DNA of 64,000 nt from Nocardioides bizhenqiangii (GCF_034661235.1 NZ_CP141059.1:1364001-1428000); one strand, 5' to 3'; positions 19,067 through 28,453 are shown, counted from the first letter of the stretch. A program made the numbers and translations. The notes: generated by a model not told the origin, from the sequence alone.

Positions 19067-20023
19067 GTGCAGTACGGCCAGTATCCCGCGCCGCGGTTCA
19101 CCGTCGCCCACCTGAGCGACGTGCACCTGCTCGCGCACGGCGTGAGGCAGTACGGCGCCGTGGTGCCGGAGGACGGGCTGGTGCTGGCCCTCGAGCGGCT
19201 GCGCCGGCTCGACCCGGTGCCGCAGGCACTGGTGTTCACCGGCGACCTCGCGGACAAGGCGCAACCCGCGGCCTATGCCCGTCTGCGTGAGCTCGTCGAG
19301 CCGGCCGCGGCGGCGATGGGCGCCGAGGTCGTCTGGGTGATCGGCAACCACGACGAGCGCGCGCCGTACGCCCGGGGCCTCTTCGACTCCGACGACGACG
19401 GGCCCCAGGACCGGGTGCACGACCTCGGGGGCCTGCGGATAGTCGCGCTCGACACCAGCGTGCCGGGGTACCACCACGGCGCACTGACCGACGACCAGCT
19501 CGACTGGCTGCGCGACGTCCTCACCACGCCGGCCGAGCACGGCACGATCCTCGCGATGCACCATCCGCCGATCCCGGTGCCGACCGTCGAGCCGGCCGCG
19601 ATCGTCGAGCTGCTCGACCAGGACCGGCTCGCTGCCGTGGTCCACGGCAGCGACGTGCGCCAGATCCTCGGCGGCCACTTCCACTACACCTCGCACTCGA
19701 CGTTCGCCGGCATCCCGGTCTCGGTGGCGTCGGCGAACTGCTACACGACCGACCCGGCGCCGGTCGACCGGCTGATCTCCGGCGTCGACGGCCACCAGGC
19801 GTTCAACACGGTGCACGTCTACGACGACCGCGTGGTGCACACCGTGGTCCCGATCCCCGAGGCGCCGGAGGTGGCCGGACAGCCCGCGGCGTTGCGCGAG
19901 GCGCTCGAGGCGCTCTCGCCCGAGGAGCGGCGGGAGGTCGTCAGCCGCAAGGACTCCGACTACAACACGAAGTCCGAGTCACACGAGTCACACGAGTCGC
20001 GGGACCCGCTCACCGATCTGTAG
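19067..20023 (+). CDS. Calcineurin-like metallophosphoesterase (CpdA/Icc-type cyclic nucleotide phosphodiesterase)
   Basis: A 318-residue cytoplasmic enzyme with all metal-binding motifs of the class III phosphodiesterase family: LSDVHL (residues ~16-21), FTGDLAD (~60), GNHDE (~90), MHHPP (~164) and GGHFHY (~203). Homologues hydrolyse 3',5'-cyclic AMP or related cyclic nucleotides with Fe/Mn. The last ~40 residues are charged, rich in Glu/Ser/His with a repeated SHES, and likely disordered. I chose the GTG at 19067 because similarity starts there and a leaderless promoter fits; the frame stays open upstream inside the S-component gene. Substrate identity is inferred from the family. Confidence 0.85.
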   Translation: MQYGQYPAPRFTVAHLSDVHLLAHGVRQYGAVVPEDGLVLALERLRRLDPVPQALVFTGDLADKAQPAAYARLRELVEPAAAAMGAEVVWVIGNHDERAPYARGLFDSDDDGPQDRVHDLGGLRIVALDTSVPGYHHGALTDDQLDWLRDVLTTPAEHGTILAMHHPPIPVPTVEPAAIVELLDQDRLAAVVHGSDVRQILGGHFHYTSHSTFAGIPVSVASANCYTTDPAPVDRLISGVDGHQAFNTVHVYDDRVVHTVVPIPEAPEVAGQPAALREALEALSPEERREVVSRKDSDYNTKSESHESHESRDPLTDL

Positions 20024-20033
20024 GAGTCCGCTC

Positions 20034-21203
20034 CTAGGGCTCGACTACCAGGATCCGGTCGTCCTCGGCAGCCGGGTCGCCGCGCCCGTCGTCGTTGCTC
20101 GTGGTCAGCCAGAGCCGGCCGTCGGGGGCGACGACGACGGTGCGGAGCCGTCCGTAGTCGCCGGCGAAGTGGGGGGTGGGCTCGCCGGTCGTCGCGCCGT
20201 CGACGGGGATCTGCCAGAGCCGCTCGCCCCGCAGCGCCGCCATCCACAGCGCGCCGTCGAGGTACGCGAGGCCGGACGGCGACGCCTCGTCGACCGGCCA
20301 GGTGACCGCTGGGTCGTGGTAGTCAGGCTCCCCACCGGTGCCCTCGACCGTGGGCCAGCCGTAGTCGTCGCCGGCCTCGATCAGGTTGAGCTCGTCGAAG
20401 CTGCTCGAGCCGAACTCGCTCGCCCACAGGCGTCCGTCCTCGTCGAACGCCAGCCCCTGGACGTTGCGGTGGCCCCACGACCACACCTCGTCACCGAACG
20501 GGTTGCCCGGCGCCGGTTCACCCGCCGGGGTGATGCGCAGGATCTTCCCGGCGTACCCGGTGCGCTCCCGGGCCAGGTCGTCCTCTCCGATCTCGCCGGT
20601 GGAGACGTAGAGGAAGCCGTCCGGCCCGAACTCCAGCCGACCGCCGTCGTGGATGAACCCGCCGGGGATGCCGGTCAGGACCGGCTCGGTGTCCCCGAGC
20701 CGGTCGCCGTCGAGCTCGGCGCGGACGACCCGGTTGTCCTCCGCCGTGCAGACGTAGAAGTACAGCGAGCGGTCGCGCTCGAAGTCGGGGGAGACCGCAA
20801 CGCCGAGCAGCCCGGCCTCGCCCTGCGGGGCGGTTTCCGGGATCCGGCCGACCTCGACCACCTCACCCTCGCCGGCACCTTCCGCCGGGGTGATCACCAG
20901 CACCCGAGCGGTGTCACGCTCGGTCACCACGGCCCGGCCGTCCGGGAGGAAGTCGAGCCCCCAGGGGACCGAGAGGCCGCTGGCGACGGTGCCGACCACC
21001 TCGGGCTTGCCGCCCGCTCCGGTGGTCGGATCACTCGACGGCTCCGGCGGCTCCGTCGTCCTGTCGGTCTCGCTGTCGGTCGACGACCCGGTGGTGGTGG
21101 TGGGCGTCTCGGTGTCGTCGGCGTCCGACGGTTCGTCCTCGCCGCAGCCGGCGAGCAGCGCCGACATGGCGACCAGGGCAACGGCCGTACGGCGGGCGCT
21201 CAT
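20034..21203 (-). CDS. PQQ-dependent sugar (aldose/sorbosone) dehydrogenase-family lipoprotein
   Basis: A 389-residue exported protein with lipobox LAGC (Cys near residue 19) and a long Thr/Ser/Glu/Asp-rich linker (~residues 20-65). The mature domain is a six-bladed beta-propeller of the soluble glucose dehydrogenase/HHIP family: VPWGLDFLPDGRAVVTER, GEAGLLGVAVSPDF, HDGGRLEFGPDGFLYVSTG, WSWGHRNVQGLAFDEDGRLW and GDDYGWPTVEG. Such enzymes oxidise aldoses with PQQ at the cell surface, though many actinobacterial members are uncharacterised. The start at 21203 fits the signal peptide and TAACCT (21216-21211) 7 bases upstream. Convergent with the phosphodiesterase gene. Confidence 0.85.
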   Translation of the reverse strand: MSARRTAVALVAMSALLAGCGEDEPSDADDTETPTTTTGSSTDSETDRTTEPPEPSSDPTTGAGGKPEVVGTVASGLSVPWGLDFLPDGRAVVTERDTARVLVITPAEGAGEGEVVEVGRIPETAPQGEAGLLGVAVSPDFERDRSLYFYVCTAEDNRVVRAELDGDRLGDTEPVLTGIPGGFIHDGGRLEFGPDGFLYVSTGEIGEDDLARERTGYAGKILRITPAGEPAPGNPFGDEVWSWGHRNVQGLAFDEDGRLWASEFGSSSFDELNLIEAGDDYGWPTVEGTGGEPDYHDPAVTWPVDEASPSGLAYLDGALWMAALRGERLWQIPVDGATTGEPTPHFAGDYGRLRTVVVAPDGRLWLTTSNDDGRGDPAAEDDRILVVEP

Positions 21204-21217
21204 GCCGCCGAGGTTAC

Positions 21218-22144
21218 TCAAGCGGCCCTGACCCCGACCTTCTCCAGAAACTCGAGCAGCAGGTCGTGGACCCGGTCCGGCTGCTCGAGCTGGATGAAGT
21301 GCGATCCGCGCAGCTCGAAGTAGTCGGCGTCACGCAGTCGGTCGGCCGCGCGCGCCATGTCGCGGGCGCCGGCGAGGACGTCGTACGTCGCCGCCACGAA
21401 CCGGGTGGGCACCTCGATGCCGCTCAGCGAGACCCGGGCGTGCTTCGAGGTGCCGAGCGCGATGTGGGCGTACCACTGCACCGGCGTCTTGATGAACTCC
21501 TCGATGCCGATCGCCGCGAGCTCGGGGTCCGCGACGGGGAACATGAACCCGCTGTGCGTGATCAGCGCGATCGTGCGTGGACCGATCGGGAGCCGCGTCG
21601 TGATCGGGCTGACCGCCCACCCGGTCAGCTTGCCGAGCCGGCAGGCGCCGATGGTGATCAGGCGAGCCACCGGGTGGGGCAGCCGGAACGGCGCCAGCAT
21701 GGTGCGGAAGGTGTCGCCGGGGACGCCCGCGACGGCGAACAGGCCGGCCACCCGCTCGGGGTGCCGGACCGCCAGCTCGAACATGGTGTTCACGCCCATC
21801 GACCAGCCCATCAGCACCGCGCGGTCGATCCCGAAGTGGTCCATCACGGACAGGCCGTCCTCGACGAAGTGCTCGATCTCGACGTGCCGCTTGTCGGCCG
21901 GCCGCTCGGAGCCGCCCACGCCGCGGTGGTTCCACGACACGACCCGGACGCCGCAGTCGGGGTCGAGCAGAGCCGGCCACAGGTAGGCGTTGGTGCCGAG
22001 CCCGTTGCACAGGACGACGGTCGGCCCGTCGATCACGCCCTCGGGGTCGTTGGTCCACGCCCGGACGTGGGTGCCGTCGTCGGACAGGATGTCGTGGAAC
22101 GACACCACGGGCGTCGCAGTCGTGTCCGGGGTGGAGGTGGGCAT
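21218..22144 (-). CDS. Alpha/beta-fold hydrolase
   Basis: A 308-residue cytoplasmic hydrolase. The nucleophile elbow is GWSMGVN (Ser near residue 104), preceded by the oxyanion strand VVLCNGLGTNAYLW and an RVVSWNHRGVGGSERP segment typical of epoxide-hydrolase/esterase-like members; the C-terminal histidine is in LRGSHFIQLEQP. The charge-relay Asp is likely in the AATYDVLAG strand. It ends 14 bases before the PQQ-type gene start and reads in the same direction, so co-transcription is possible although the PQQ gene has its own -10 sequence. Substrate unknown. Confidence 0.85.
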   Translation of the reverse strand: MPTSTPDTTATPVVSFHDILSDDGTHVRAWTNDPEGVIDGPTVVLCNGLGTNAYLWPALLDPDCGVRVVSWNHRGVGGSERPADKRHVEIEHFVEDGLSVMDHFGIDRAVLMGWSMGVNTMFELAVRHPERVAGLFAVAGVPGDTFRTMLAPFRLPHPVARLITIGACRLGKLTGWAVSPITTRLPIGPRTIALITHSGFMFPVADPELAAIGIEEFIKTPVQWYAHIALGTSKHARVSLSGIEVPTRFVAATYDVLAGARDMARAADRLRDADYFELRGSHFIQLEQPDRVHDLLLEFLEKVGVRAA

Positions 22145-22216
22145 GCCGAGATTCTGCCCGAGCGCTCCCGCTTCCTGGGTGTGCCGTGCCGCACACCCCG
22201 CCGGTGACCCGCGCTC

Positions 22217-22444
22217 TCAGGCCCGGGCGGCGGCTCGGGGGCCAGGGGTGGCGACGGCTGCCGGGCGGTCGCTCCGGGTGGCTCTCTCGGCGAGGTACGA
22301 CGCCACGTCCTCGCGTTCCGCACGGCGGTCCGCGCAGGCGGTGAGGGCGACCATGGCGTTGCGTCGGGCCTGCTGCTGGGACGCGACCGGCCAGTCGGAT
22401 ATCGCGTGGCCGAGTCGAACGAGATGGCGCATGGGGGGAAACAT
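22217..22444 (-). CDS. Small conserved hypothetical protein (75 aa)
   Basis: A 75-residue Ala/Arg-rich protein starting MFPPMRHLVRLGHAISDWP. The middle (ASQQQARRNAMVALTACADR) is predicted helical and the last 20 residues look disordered. A GGAG lies 8 bases before the ATG at 22444; an upstream GTG at 22480 is less likely. No domain is recognised. It stands 73 bases upstream of the hydrolase in the same direction. Codon use fits a real gene, but I cannot assign a role. Confidence 0.5.
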   Translation of the reverse strand: MFPPMRHLVRLGHAISDWPVASQQQARRNAMVALTACADRRAEREDVASYLAERATRSDRPAAVATPGPRAAARA

Positions 22445-22558
22445 GGCATCGCTCCGGGGGAGGAATGGGGTAGCGCTCACGGTAGTCCCGGAGACGGCGA
22501 CCGCGCATCAGCAGCATGTGACATCTCGGTGAAATGATCCTGAGTGCGAGGTCCGGCC

Positions 22559-23431
22559 TTACCCGGCAGCCGGCGGTGGCGCCGGCTCCGGCCGGGCGGC
22601 CACCCGGGTGGCACCGACGCTCGCCGCCACCACACAGGCGACGGCCGACCACTGCACGAGACTGAGGTGCTCGCCGACCACGAGCAGCCCGGCGAGGGCC
22701 GCGGCGGCCGGCTCCAGGCTCATCAGCACTCCGAACAAGGCCGGCCGCAGCCGACGCAGCGCGATCAGCTCGCAGCTGTAGGGGACCACCGAGCTGAGCA
22801 GGCCGACCGCGGCGCCGAGGAGCACGATCCGGGGATCGACGATCGGGCCCCGGTCGGTGCCGGCGAGCGCCGGGGTGAGCAGGAGCACGGCGAGGACGCT
22901 CGCGACCGCCAGGCCGTCCAGCCCCTCCCAGCGCCGCCCCGTGTGCGCGCTCAGCAGGATATAGCCAGCCCAGGACGCGCCCGCGACGAATGCGCACGCG
23001 ACGCCGACCGGGTCGAGGTCGGCAGGCTCGGCGCCGAGCAGGAGCACGCCGAGCGCGGCCAGCCCGACCCAGGTCAGGTCGCGAAGCCGGCGGGACCCGA
23101 CGACCGCCACCGCGAGCGGGCCGATGAACTCGATCGTCACCGCGATCCCGATCGGGATCCGGCTGAACGACTGGTAGATCGCCCAGTTCATCACCCCCAA
23201 CGACACGCCGAACCCGAGGACCGCGAGCCAGTCCGCGCGGTCGCGCCCGCTCCACCGCGGTCGGGCGATCGCCAGCAGCACCAGCGAGCTCGACGCGAGC
23301 CGCAGCCACACCAGCGCGGTCGGGCTGATCTCGTCGAAGAGGTTCTTCGCGACGCCGGCTCCGAGCTGGACCGAGGCGATGCCGACGAGCACGAGGGCGA
23401 TCGCGGGTCCCCGGGCGGGCGCGGCGGTCAT
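22559..23431 (-). CDS. EamA-family (RhtA-like) drug/metabolite exporter
   Basis: A 290-residue membrane protein with ten hydrophobic helices in two EamA halves. The first half includes SVQLGAGVAKNLFDEISPTALVWLRLA; the second includes GLLSSVVPYSCELIALRRL and LMSLEPAAAALAGLLVVGE, the latter being the RhtA-type signature. Relatives export threonine, homoserine or other small metabolites. The ATG at 23431 is directly preceded by an in-frame GTG (23434), which would suit the TAGATT hexamer (23447-23442) for a leaderless start. Upstream extension of the frame is antisense to the next gene's leader and is unlikely to be coding. Confidence 0.85.
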   Translation of the reverse strand: MTAAPARGPAIALVLVGIASVQLGAGVAKNLFDEISPTALVWLRLASSSLVLLAIARPRWSGRDRADWLAVLGFGVSLGVMNWAIYQSFSRIPIGIAVTIEFIGPLAVAVVGSRRLRDLTWVGLAALGVLLLGAEPADLDPVGVACAFVAGASWAGYILLSAHTGRRWEGLDGLAVASVLAVLLLTPALAGTDRGPIVDPRIVLLGAAVGLLSSVVPYSCELIALRRLRPALFGVLMSLEPAAAALAGLLVVGEHLSLVQWSAVACVVAASVGATRVAARPEPAPPPAAG

Positions 23432-23601
23432 CACGCGGGTCAATCTAGGAGGCGCGGGGTCCGTCGAGCGCTCCGGCCGTCGTTCTGTCCTGCGCGAGCG
23501 AGGTCGATCGCCGGTGACCGATGACATCCGGGGCGTCGGCGGGTCAAGGTAGGGGTAGCGGGACGGACGATGCCGTCCGGCTCTGCCAGCGAGGAGGACG
23601 C

Positions 23602-24687
23602 ATGGGCACCATCCTGATGGTCGGCACCCGCAAGGGACTCTGGATCGGCCGGTCCGACGACCGCCGCGAGGACTGGTCGTGGAGCGGGCCACACCATGAC
23701 ATGGAGGAGGTCTACTCCTGCCTGGTCGACACCAGAGGCGGGAGCCCGCGGCTGTTCGCCGGCGCGTCGTCGAGCTGGCTGGGCCCCCAGGTGCGCTGGT
23801 CCGACGACCTCGGCGAGACCTGGCGGGAGACCTCCGGTGGGGCGATCCGGTTCCCCGAGGGCAGCGGTGCCACGGTCGAGCGGGTCTGGCAGCTCGTGCC
23901 GGGTGCCGCCGACGGGGTCGTCTACGCCGGCACCGAGCCCGGCGCGGTGTGGAGGTCCGCCGACCGCGGCGAGACCTTCGCGCTGGAGGAGGCCCTCTGG
24001 AACCACCCGCAGAAGCCTGAGTGGGGCGCCGGCTTCGGTGGCCAGGCGTTCCACACGATCCTCCCGCACCCGACCGACACCGACTCGGTCACGGTGGCGA
24101 TCTCGACCGGCGGCGTCTACCAGACGACCGACGGCGGTGCCTCGTGGGCGCCGCGCAACCAGGGGATCCGCGCCGACTTCCTCCCCGAGGACCAGCGCTA
24201 TCCCGAGTTCGGCCAGTGCGTGCACAAGGTGACCCGGCACCCGAGCCGCCCGGAGCGGCTGTTCGCGCAGAACCACGGAGGCGTCTACCGCTCCGACGAC
24301 GAGGGCGGGTCCTGGACGTCCATCGGCGACGACCTGCCGAGCGACTTCGGCTTCCCGGTCGTCGTCCACCCGCACCGGCCCGACACGATCTACGTCTTCC
24401 CGCTGGGCGGCGGCGACGGCCGCTACCCGCCCGAGGGCCGGGCGCGCGTCTGGCGGTCCGACGACGCAGGCGAGTCGTGGACGCCGTACGACGATGGCCT
24501 CCCCGACCCGTTCTACGTCGCGGTCATGCGCGACGCGATGTGTGCCGACACCCACGACCCGGCAGGGCTCTACCTCGGCGCTCGCAACGGGGCCGTGTGG
24601 GCATCGACTGATGACGGCACCCGCTGGCGCCAGATCATCAGTGATCTGCCGGACGTGATGTCCCTCAAGGTCGGCGTGGTCGAGTAG
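23602..24687 (+). CDS. Asp-box (BNR/sialidase-like) beta-propeller protein
   Basis: A 361-residue protein without signal peptide, built of repeats with the Asp-box SxDxGxxW: SDDLGETW, SADRGETF, TTDGGASW, SDDEGGSW, SDDAGESW and STDDGTRW. These mark a six- or seven-bladed propeller of the sialidase/VPS10 type, but the sialidase catalytic Arg triad and Tyr/Glu pair are not obvious, so enzymatic activity should not be assumed. A strong GAGGAGG sits before the ATG. It ends 9 bases before the SRPBCC gene. Confidence 0.82.
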   Translation: MGTILMVGTRKGLWIGRSDDRREDWSWSGPHHDMEEVYSCLVDTRGGSPRLFAGASSSWLGPQVRWSDDLGETWRETSGGAIRFPEGSGATVERVWQLVPGAADGVVYAGTEPGAVWRSADRGETFALEEALWNHPQKPEWGAGFGGQAFHTILPHPTDTDSVTVAISTGGVYQTTDGGASWAPRNQGIRADFLPEDQRYPEFGQCVHKVTRHPSRPERLFAQNHGGVYRSDDEGGSWTSIGDDLPSDFGFPVVVHPHRPDTIYVFPLGGGDGRYPPEGRARVWRSDDAGESWTPYDDGLPDPFYVAVMRDAMCADTHDPAGLYLGARNGAVWASTDDGTRWRQIISDLPDVMSLKVGVVE

Positions 24688-24690
24688 GTT
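24685..24690 (+). promoter_or_regulatory. -10 hexamer TAGGTT, leaderless SRPBCC promoter
   Basis: TAGGTT overlaps the stop codon of the Asp-box gene and ends 6 bases before the ATG at 24697, indicating a separate leaderless transcript. Confidence 0.45.
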
Positions 24691-24696
24691 GCGGTC

Positions 24697-25146
24697 ATGC
24701 CAGGCTTCTCGAGCACCCGCACCATCGTGATCGATGCTCCGCCGGCAGCGATCAGGCCGCTCATCACCGACTTCAGGGCGTGGGTGCAGTGGTCGCCGTG
24801 GGAGGGTCTCGACCCCGACCTGCAGCGCACCTACACCGGCGAGGGTGTCGGCGCCCATTACGCCTGGTCCGGCAACAAGAAGGCCGGCCAGGGCTCGATG
24901 ACGATGGCCGCGATCACCCCTGAGCGGATCGACGTCGATCTCGTCTTCGAGAAGCCCTTCAAGGCCACCAACAAGATCGTGTTCGAGCTCCACCCCCGCG
25001 GCGAGCAGACCGAGGTCGCCTGGTCGATGACCGGCGAGCGCAACCTGGTCTTCGCCGTGATGGGGAAGTTGTTCTTCGACAACGCGATCCGCAAGGACTT
25101 CGACAGGGGTCTGGCCTCGCTCAAGGCCGCCGCCGAAGCGGCCTGA
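24697..25146 (+). CDS. SRPBCC (START-like) family protein
   Basis: A 149-residue helix-grip protein. It opens FSSTRTIVIDAPPAAIRPLITDF, the typical SRPBCC start, has WSPWEGLDPDLQRTYTG with a Trp-rich strand, and closes in a long helix (FDRGLASLKAAAEAA). The family forms a deep hydrophobic cavity for lipids, polyketides or aromatic ligands; the ligand here is unknown. No other pathway genes lie nearby. Confidence 0.82.
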   Translation: MPGFSSTRTIVIDAPPAAIRPLITDFRAWVQWSPWEGLDPDLQRTYTGEGVGAHYAWSGNKKAGQGSMTMAAITPERIDVDLVFEKPFKATNKIVFELHPRGEQTEVAWSMTGERNLVFAVMGKLFFDNAIRKDFDRGLASLKAAAEAA

Positions 25147-25225
25147 CCCCAACCGGCACAGCCGTATCACCAGCTTGCCGGCGCGGGACTACGCAAAGAC
25201 CCGTCCCCGACCGGTGGTCCCCGTC

Positions 25226-25231
25226 TACGAT
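25226..25231 (+). promoter_or_regulatory. -10 hexamer TACGAT, leaderless promoter of LuxR-type regulator
   Basis: TACGAT ends 6 bases before GTG 25238. It supports this GTG over the ATG-type start further upstream at 25175. Confidence 0.5.
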
Positions 25232-25237
25232 CAGCGC

Positions 25238-28078
25238 GTGCGTTGTCCGGTCCTCGTCTCCCGGGCGGACGAGATGGCACGTCTCCGGGGCGCGCTTGCG
25301 CTGCCCGCATCCGGTCACGGCGGGGTGTTCGTGCTCCGTGGCGAACCGGGGGTGGGGAAGTCCCGTCTCGCCGCGACCGTGCTCGCGGAGGCGGAGCAGG
25401 CGGGCATGGCGGTGCTGGCCGGCCGCGGGGTGCGGTCCGCCGCGCCGATGCCGATGCGGCCGCTCGGCGAGGCGTTGCTGGCGTGGCTGCGCACCGGGAC
25501 CGTGCCCGAGGACCGCCGGCTCGCGCCGTACCTTCCCGCCCTCGGACGGCTCGCTCCGCAGCTCGGCACGGCGCCGCACGACGGCGGGTCGTCCGTCATG
25601 CTGGTCGGCGAGGCGATGCTGCGGCTGGCCTCGGCGCTCGACGGCCCCGGAGTGCTGCTGCTGATCGAGGACCTGCACTGGGCCGACCCCGAGACCCTCG
25701 GTGTCCTGGAGTACGTCGCCGACAACGTCCGGGACGTGCCGCTGCTGGTCGTCGCGACCACGCGGCCGTACGACGCCCCGGCCGTCACCGAGCTGGTCGG
25801 CGCGCTGGAGGCGCGGAGCGCCGCGGAGTCCGTGGAGCTGGTGCCGCTCGGCCGGGACGACGTCGCCGAGATGCTGGCCGCCTGCCTGGACGGATCCGCA
25901 CCCGACGGTCTCGCCGACTGGGTGCTGCGCTTCTCCGCCGGTTTCCCGCTGCTGGTCGAGGAGGTGCTGGCCGACCTGCAGTCCTCCGGCGCCCTCGTGC
26001 GTGAGGACGGCGGCGCCTGGCGGGTCGCGACGGAGCTGTCGGCCACCGTGCCGTCGTCGTTCGCACGGTCGGTCGAGGCCCGGCTCGACGCCGTCTCACC
26101 GACCGCGCGCGAGGTGATGGAGGCGGCGGCGCTGCTGGGCATCGGCTTCGACTGGCAGGTCGTGGGCGCGGCGCTGGGCCTCGATGACCGCACCACCGCC
26201 ACGGCCATCCGGGACCTGCGCCGCGAGCGCCTGGTCGTAGCGGACGAGGACGGGTTCGCGATCCGCCATGCGCTGACCCGCGAGGCCGTCCTCGCGACAG
26301 TGCTCCCGCCCGACCGCCGGCGGCTCGCCGCCGTGCTCGCCGAGGCGGTCGCCGAGCACGGCACCGACCGGGACGCAGGGTCCGCGCAGGCCCTGGCCGA
26401 GCTGTTCGAGGCTGCCGGCGACGGGGCCCGCGCGGCGGAGCACTGGCTCGCCGCGGCTCGCGGTGCGATCGCCCGCGGAGCGCTGACCAGTGCCGAGGAG
26501 GCCCTGGTCCGTGCGGCGGCCCAGGAGGGCGGCGGCCTCGACCTCGACATCCGCGAGACCGAGGTCGAGGTGCACGCCCTCTCCGGCGACATCCCGCGTG
26601 CGGTGGCCGCGGCGGAGTGCCTGGTCGACGAGCTGGTCGCCCTCGGCGACGAGGCCGACCGACTGGCCCGGCTCCGGCTCCGGCTGGCGCGCGCGCTGCT
26701 CGTCGGCGGCCGCTGGGACGAGGCGGAGGCCACGCTCGAGCAGGCGGGCTCGTGCGACGTCGCGCTCGCGCACGTGCTCGGGGCTCGGCTGGCTCTGGGC
26801 CGCTACCAGGACGAGGTCGCAGCTGAGCGTGCCCGGGCCGCGCTCGAGAGCGTCGGCGACGACCGGCCCGAGGTCGCCTGCGAGGCCTGGGAGGTGCTGG
26901 GCCGCGCCGCGCGGGGCCGGGACGTGGTCGAGGCGGAGGAGGCGTTCGAGGAAGGGTTCCGACTTGCCGACCGCGCCGGGCTGGTGCTCTGGCGGTGCCG
27001 GCTGCTGGCCGCGCTCGGCGCCCTCGAGCTGGTGTCCCGGAGGCCGACCGACGACCGTCTGATCGCCGCCCGGCGCGCTGCGCTCGCTGCGGGTGCGATC
27101 GCGACCGCGGCGCGGGTCGAGCTCGACCTCAACATCGTCCGGATCCGCTACTTCGAGCTCGACGCCGCGATGGCGGCCATCGACAACGCGATCGCGATGA
27201 TGGAGCGGCTGCGGCTCCCGGACCTGCCCAGCGCCTACCTGATCCGCGCCTTCACCCACGGGCTCGCGGGACGTGACGACGCGATGGCTGCTGACGTCGA
27301 CGTCGCGGAGAAGATCATCGTCGACGAGGGGATGTGGCTCGTCGGTCTGCCCGGGCACGTGCTCGCGCCCGTCGCCATGGCTCGCGGCAACTACGACGAG
27401 GCGCGCGCGCAATGGGCCAAGGCGATGGAGGGCGCGCGCCGGTTCCCCGGTGTGCCGTTCTCGACCCGGGGGTTGTGGGCGTTGCTCGAGACCGTCCTCG
27501 ACGACGGCGCCGGCGGCGCGGACGCGCGCGAAGAGGTCCGCAACGGACCACAGGCCAACTCGCCGCACAACCGGTTCGCGCTGCGCTACGCCGACGCGGT
27601 GGCCCTCGGACGGGCCGGTGACCGCGAGCAGGCGGAGCGGGTGTTCGCCGACTCCGAATGGGCTTTCCCGGGCCGGGAGCCGTGGATGGAGCTGCACGCA
27701 CAGATGCTCGTCGCGCGCTCGGCTGCGGCCGACGGCTGGGGAACTCCCGAGTCGTGGTTCCGGCACGCTCTCGACGGCTTCGTCGAGATCGGTCAGACCG
27801 AGGCGGCGTCGGCGTGCCGGGTCGCGATGCGGGAGGCCGGCTTCGCCGTACCCCGGCGTGCGGTCGGCAGCGTCCGGGTGCCTGCCCACCTCCAGCGGCT
27901 CGGCGTCACCGCCCGCGAGTACGACGTGCTCGAGCTCGTCGTCGACGGCCTGCCCAACAAGGCGATCGCCGACCGGCTGTTCCTCTCGGTGCGCACCGTC
28001 GAGACGCACGTCGCGCGCCTGCTGCAGCGCACCGGCGCCCCCGACCGGGGCGCGCTCGCCGTACACCTGGCGGGCTGA
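25238..28078 (+). CDS. Large ATP-binding LuxR-family (LAL) transcriptional regulator
   Basis: A 946-residue regulator. An N-terminal AAA/NACHT-like ATPase has Walker A GEPGVGKS (residues ~35-42) and Walker B LLLIEDLHWADP (~145). The middle (~350-870) is a long helical, TPR-like sensor region. The C-terminus is a LuxR helix-turn-helix (GVTAREYDVLELVVDGLPN, IADRLFLSVRTVETHVARLL). This is the MalT-like LAL layout, in which a bound inducer and ATP drive oligomerisation and promoter activation. GTG 25238 fits the leaderless promoter. It has no obvious regulated operon next to it, so its target cannot be named. Confidence 0.88.
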   Translation: MRCPVLVSRADEMARLRGALALPASGHGGVFVLRGEPGVGKSRLAATVLAEAEQAGMAVLAGRGVRSAAPMPMRPLGEALLAWLRTGTVPEDRRLAPYLPALGRLAPQLGTAPHDGGSSVMLVGEAMLRLASALDGPGVLLLIEDLHWADPETLGVLEYVADNVRDVPLLVVATTRPYDAPAVTELVGALEARSAAESVELVPLGRDDVAEMLAACLDGSAPDGLADWVLRFSAGFPLLVEEVLADLQSSGALVREDGGAWRVATELSATVPSSFARSVEARLDAVSPTAREVMEAAALLGIGFDWQVVGAALGLDDRTTATAIRDLRRERLVVADEDGFAIRHALTREAVLATVLPPDRRRLAAVLAEAVAEHGTDRDAGSAQALAELFEAAGDGARAAEHWLAAARGAIARGALTSAEEALVRAAAQEGGGLDLDIRETEVEVHALSGDIPRAVAAAECLVDELVALGDEADRLARLRLRLARALLVGGRWDEAEATLEQAGSCDVALAHVLGARLALGRYQDEVAAERARAALESVGDDRPEVACEAWEVLGRAARGRDVVEAEEAFEEGFRLADRAGLVLWRCRLLAALGALELVSRRPTDDRLIAARRAALAAGAIATAARVELDLNIVRIRYFELDAAMAAIDNAIAMMERLRLPDLPSAYLIRAFTHGLAGRDDAMAADVDVAEKIIVDEGMWLVGLPGHVLAPVAMARGNYDEARAQWAKAMEGARRFPGVPFSTRGLWALLETVLDDGAGGADAREEVRNGPQANSPHNRFALRYADAVALGRAGDREQAERVFADSEWAFPGREPWMELHAQMLVARSAAADGWGTPESWFRHALDGFVEIGQTEAASACRVAMREAGFAVPRRAVGSVRVPAHLQRLGVTAREYDVLELVVDGLPNKAIADRLFLSVRTVETHVARLLQRTGAPDRGALAVHLAG

Positions 28079-28089
28079 GATCGCCGTAC

Positions 28090-28142
28090 TCCCTGACGAA
28101 ACGGTCCTGAAACGGCGGAAAACGCAGCAGGATCGTCAGGGA
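28090..28142. terminator. Inverted repeat between convergent genes, probable bidirectional terminator
   Basis: TCCCTGACGA (28090-28099) pairs exactly with TCGTCAGGGA (28133-28142), with an inner CCTG/CAGG pair. It starts 11 bases after the LuxR-type stop and includes the last codons of the opposing small monooxygenase-like gene. No T-run follows. Confidence 0.5.
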
Positions 28143-28453
28143 CTGTCTCCCAGCCGGAGTCCCGGCCGCGGCGCGAAGTTCAGGTCGGACACGCTGTCGA
28201 CCCGGGCGACGTTCCAGGAGCGGGCCGGGTTGGAGGGGAGCGCGAGCGTGGCCCGGGCGACGTCGGTCGCCTCGGACTCCGAGGCGAACTCGACTGTGAT
28301 CGTGCAGTGCCGGCGGTCGTCGGCCAGGAACCAGTGGCTGGACACGAACCCGGGCTGATGTCGCATCCACGGGGCCATCTCGCTCCGCAGCAGCGCGACC
28401 ACCTCGTCGGCGCGTGACGGATCAAGATCGAGGCTGATCAGAAGTGTTGTCAT
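28136..28453 (-). CDS. Antibiotic-biosynthesis-monooxygenase-like (dimeric alpha/beta barrel) protein
   Basis: A 105-residue protein starting [22 protein letters not shown]. The strand-helix-strand pattern ([20 protein letters not shown], then [15 protein letters not shown]) is that of the ABM/dimeric ferredoxin-like family. Some members are cofactor-less monooxygenases or haem-degrading enzymes; no catalytic Asn/Trp/His set can be confirmed here. A GGGGGAT lies before the ATG. It is divergent from ilvD, with the ilvD promoter 130 bases away. Confidence 0.7.
   Translation of the reverse strand: MTTLLISLDLDPSRADEVVALLRSEMAPWMRHQPGFVSSHWFLADDRRHCTITVEFASESEATDVARATLALPSNPARSWNVARVDSVSDLNFAPRPGLRLGDSP

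Noticed and set aside
23602-24687. Calling the Asp-box protein a sialidase
   Set aside because: Asp-boxes are structural only; the catalytic arginine triad and Tyr/Glu pair are not evident and there is no secretion signal.
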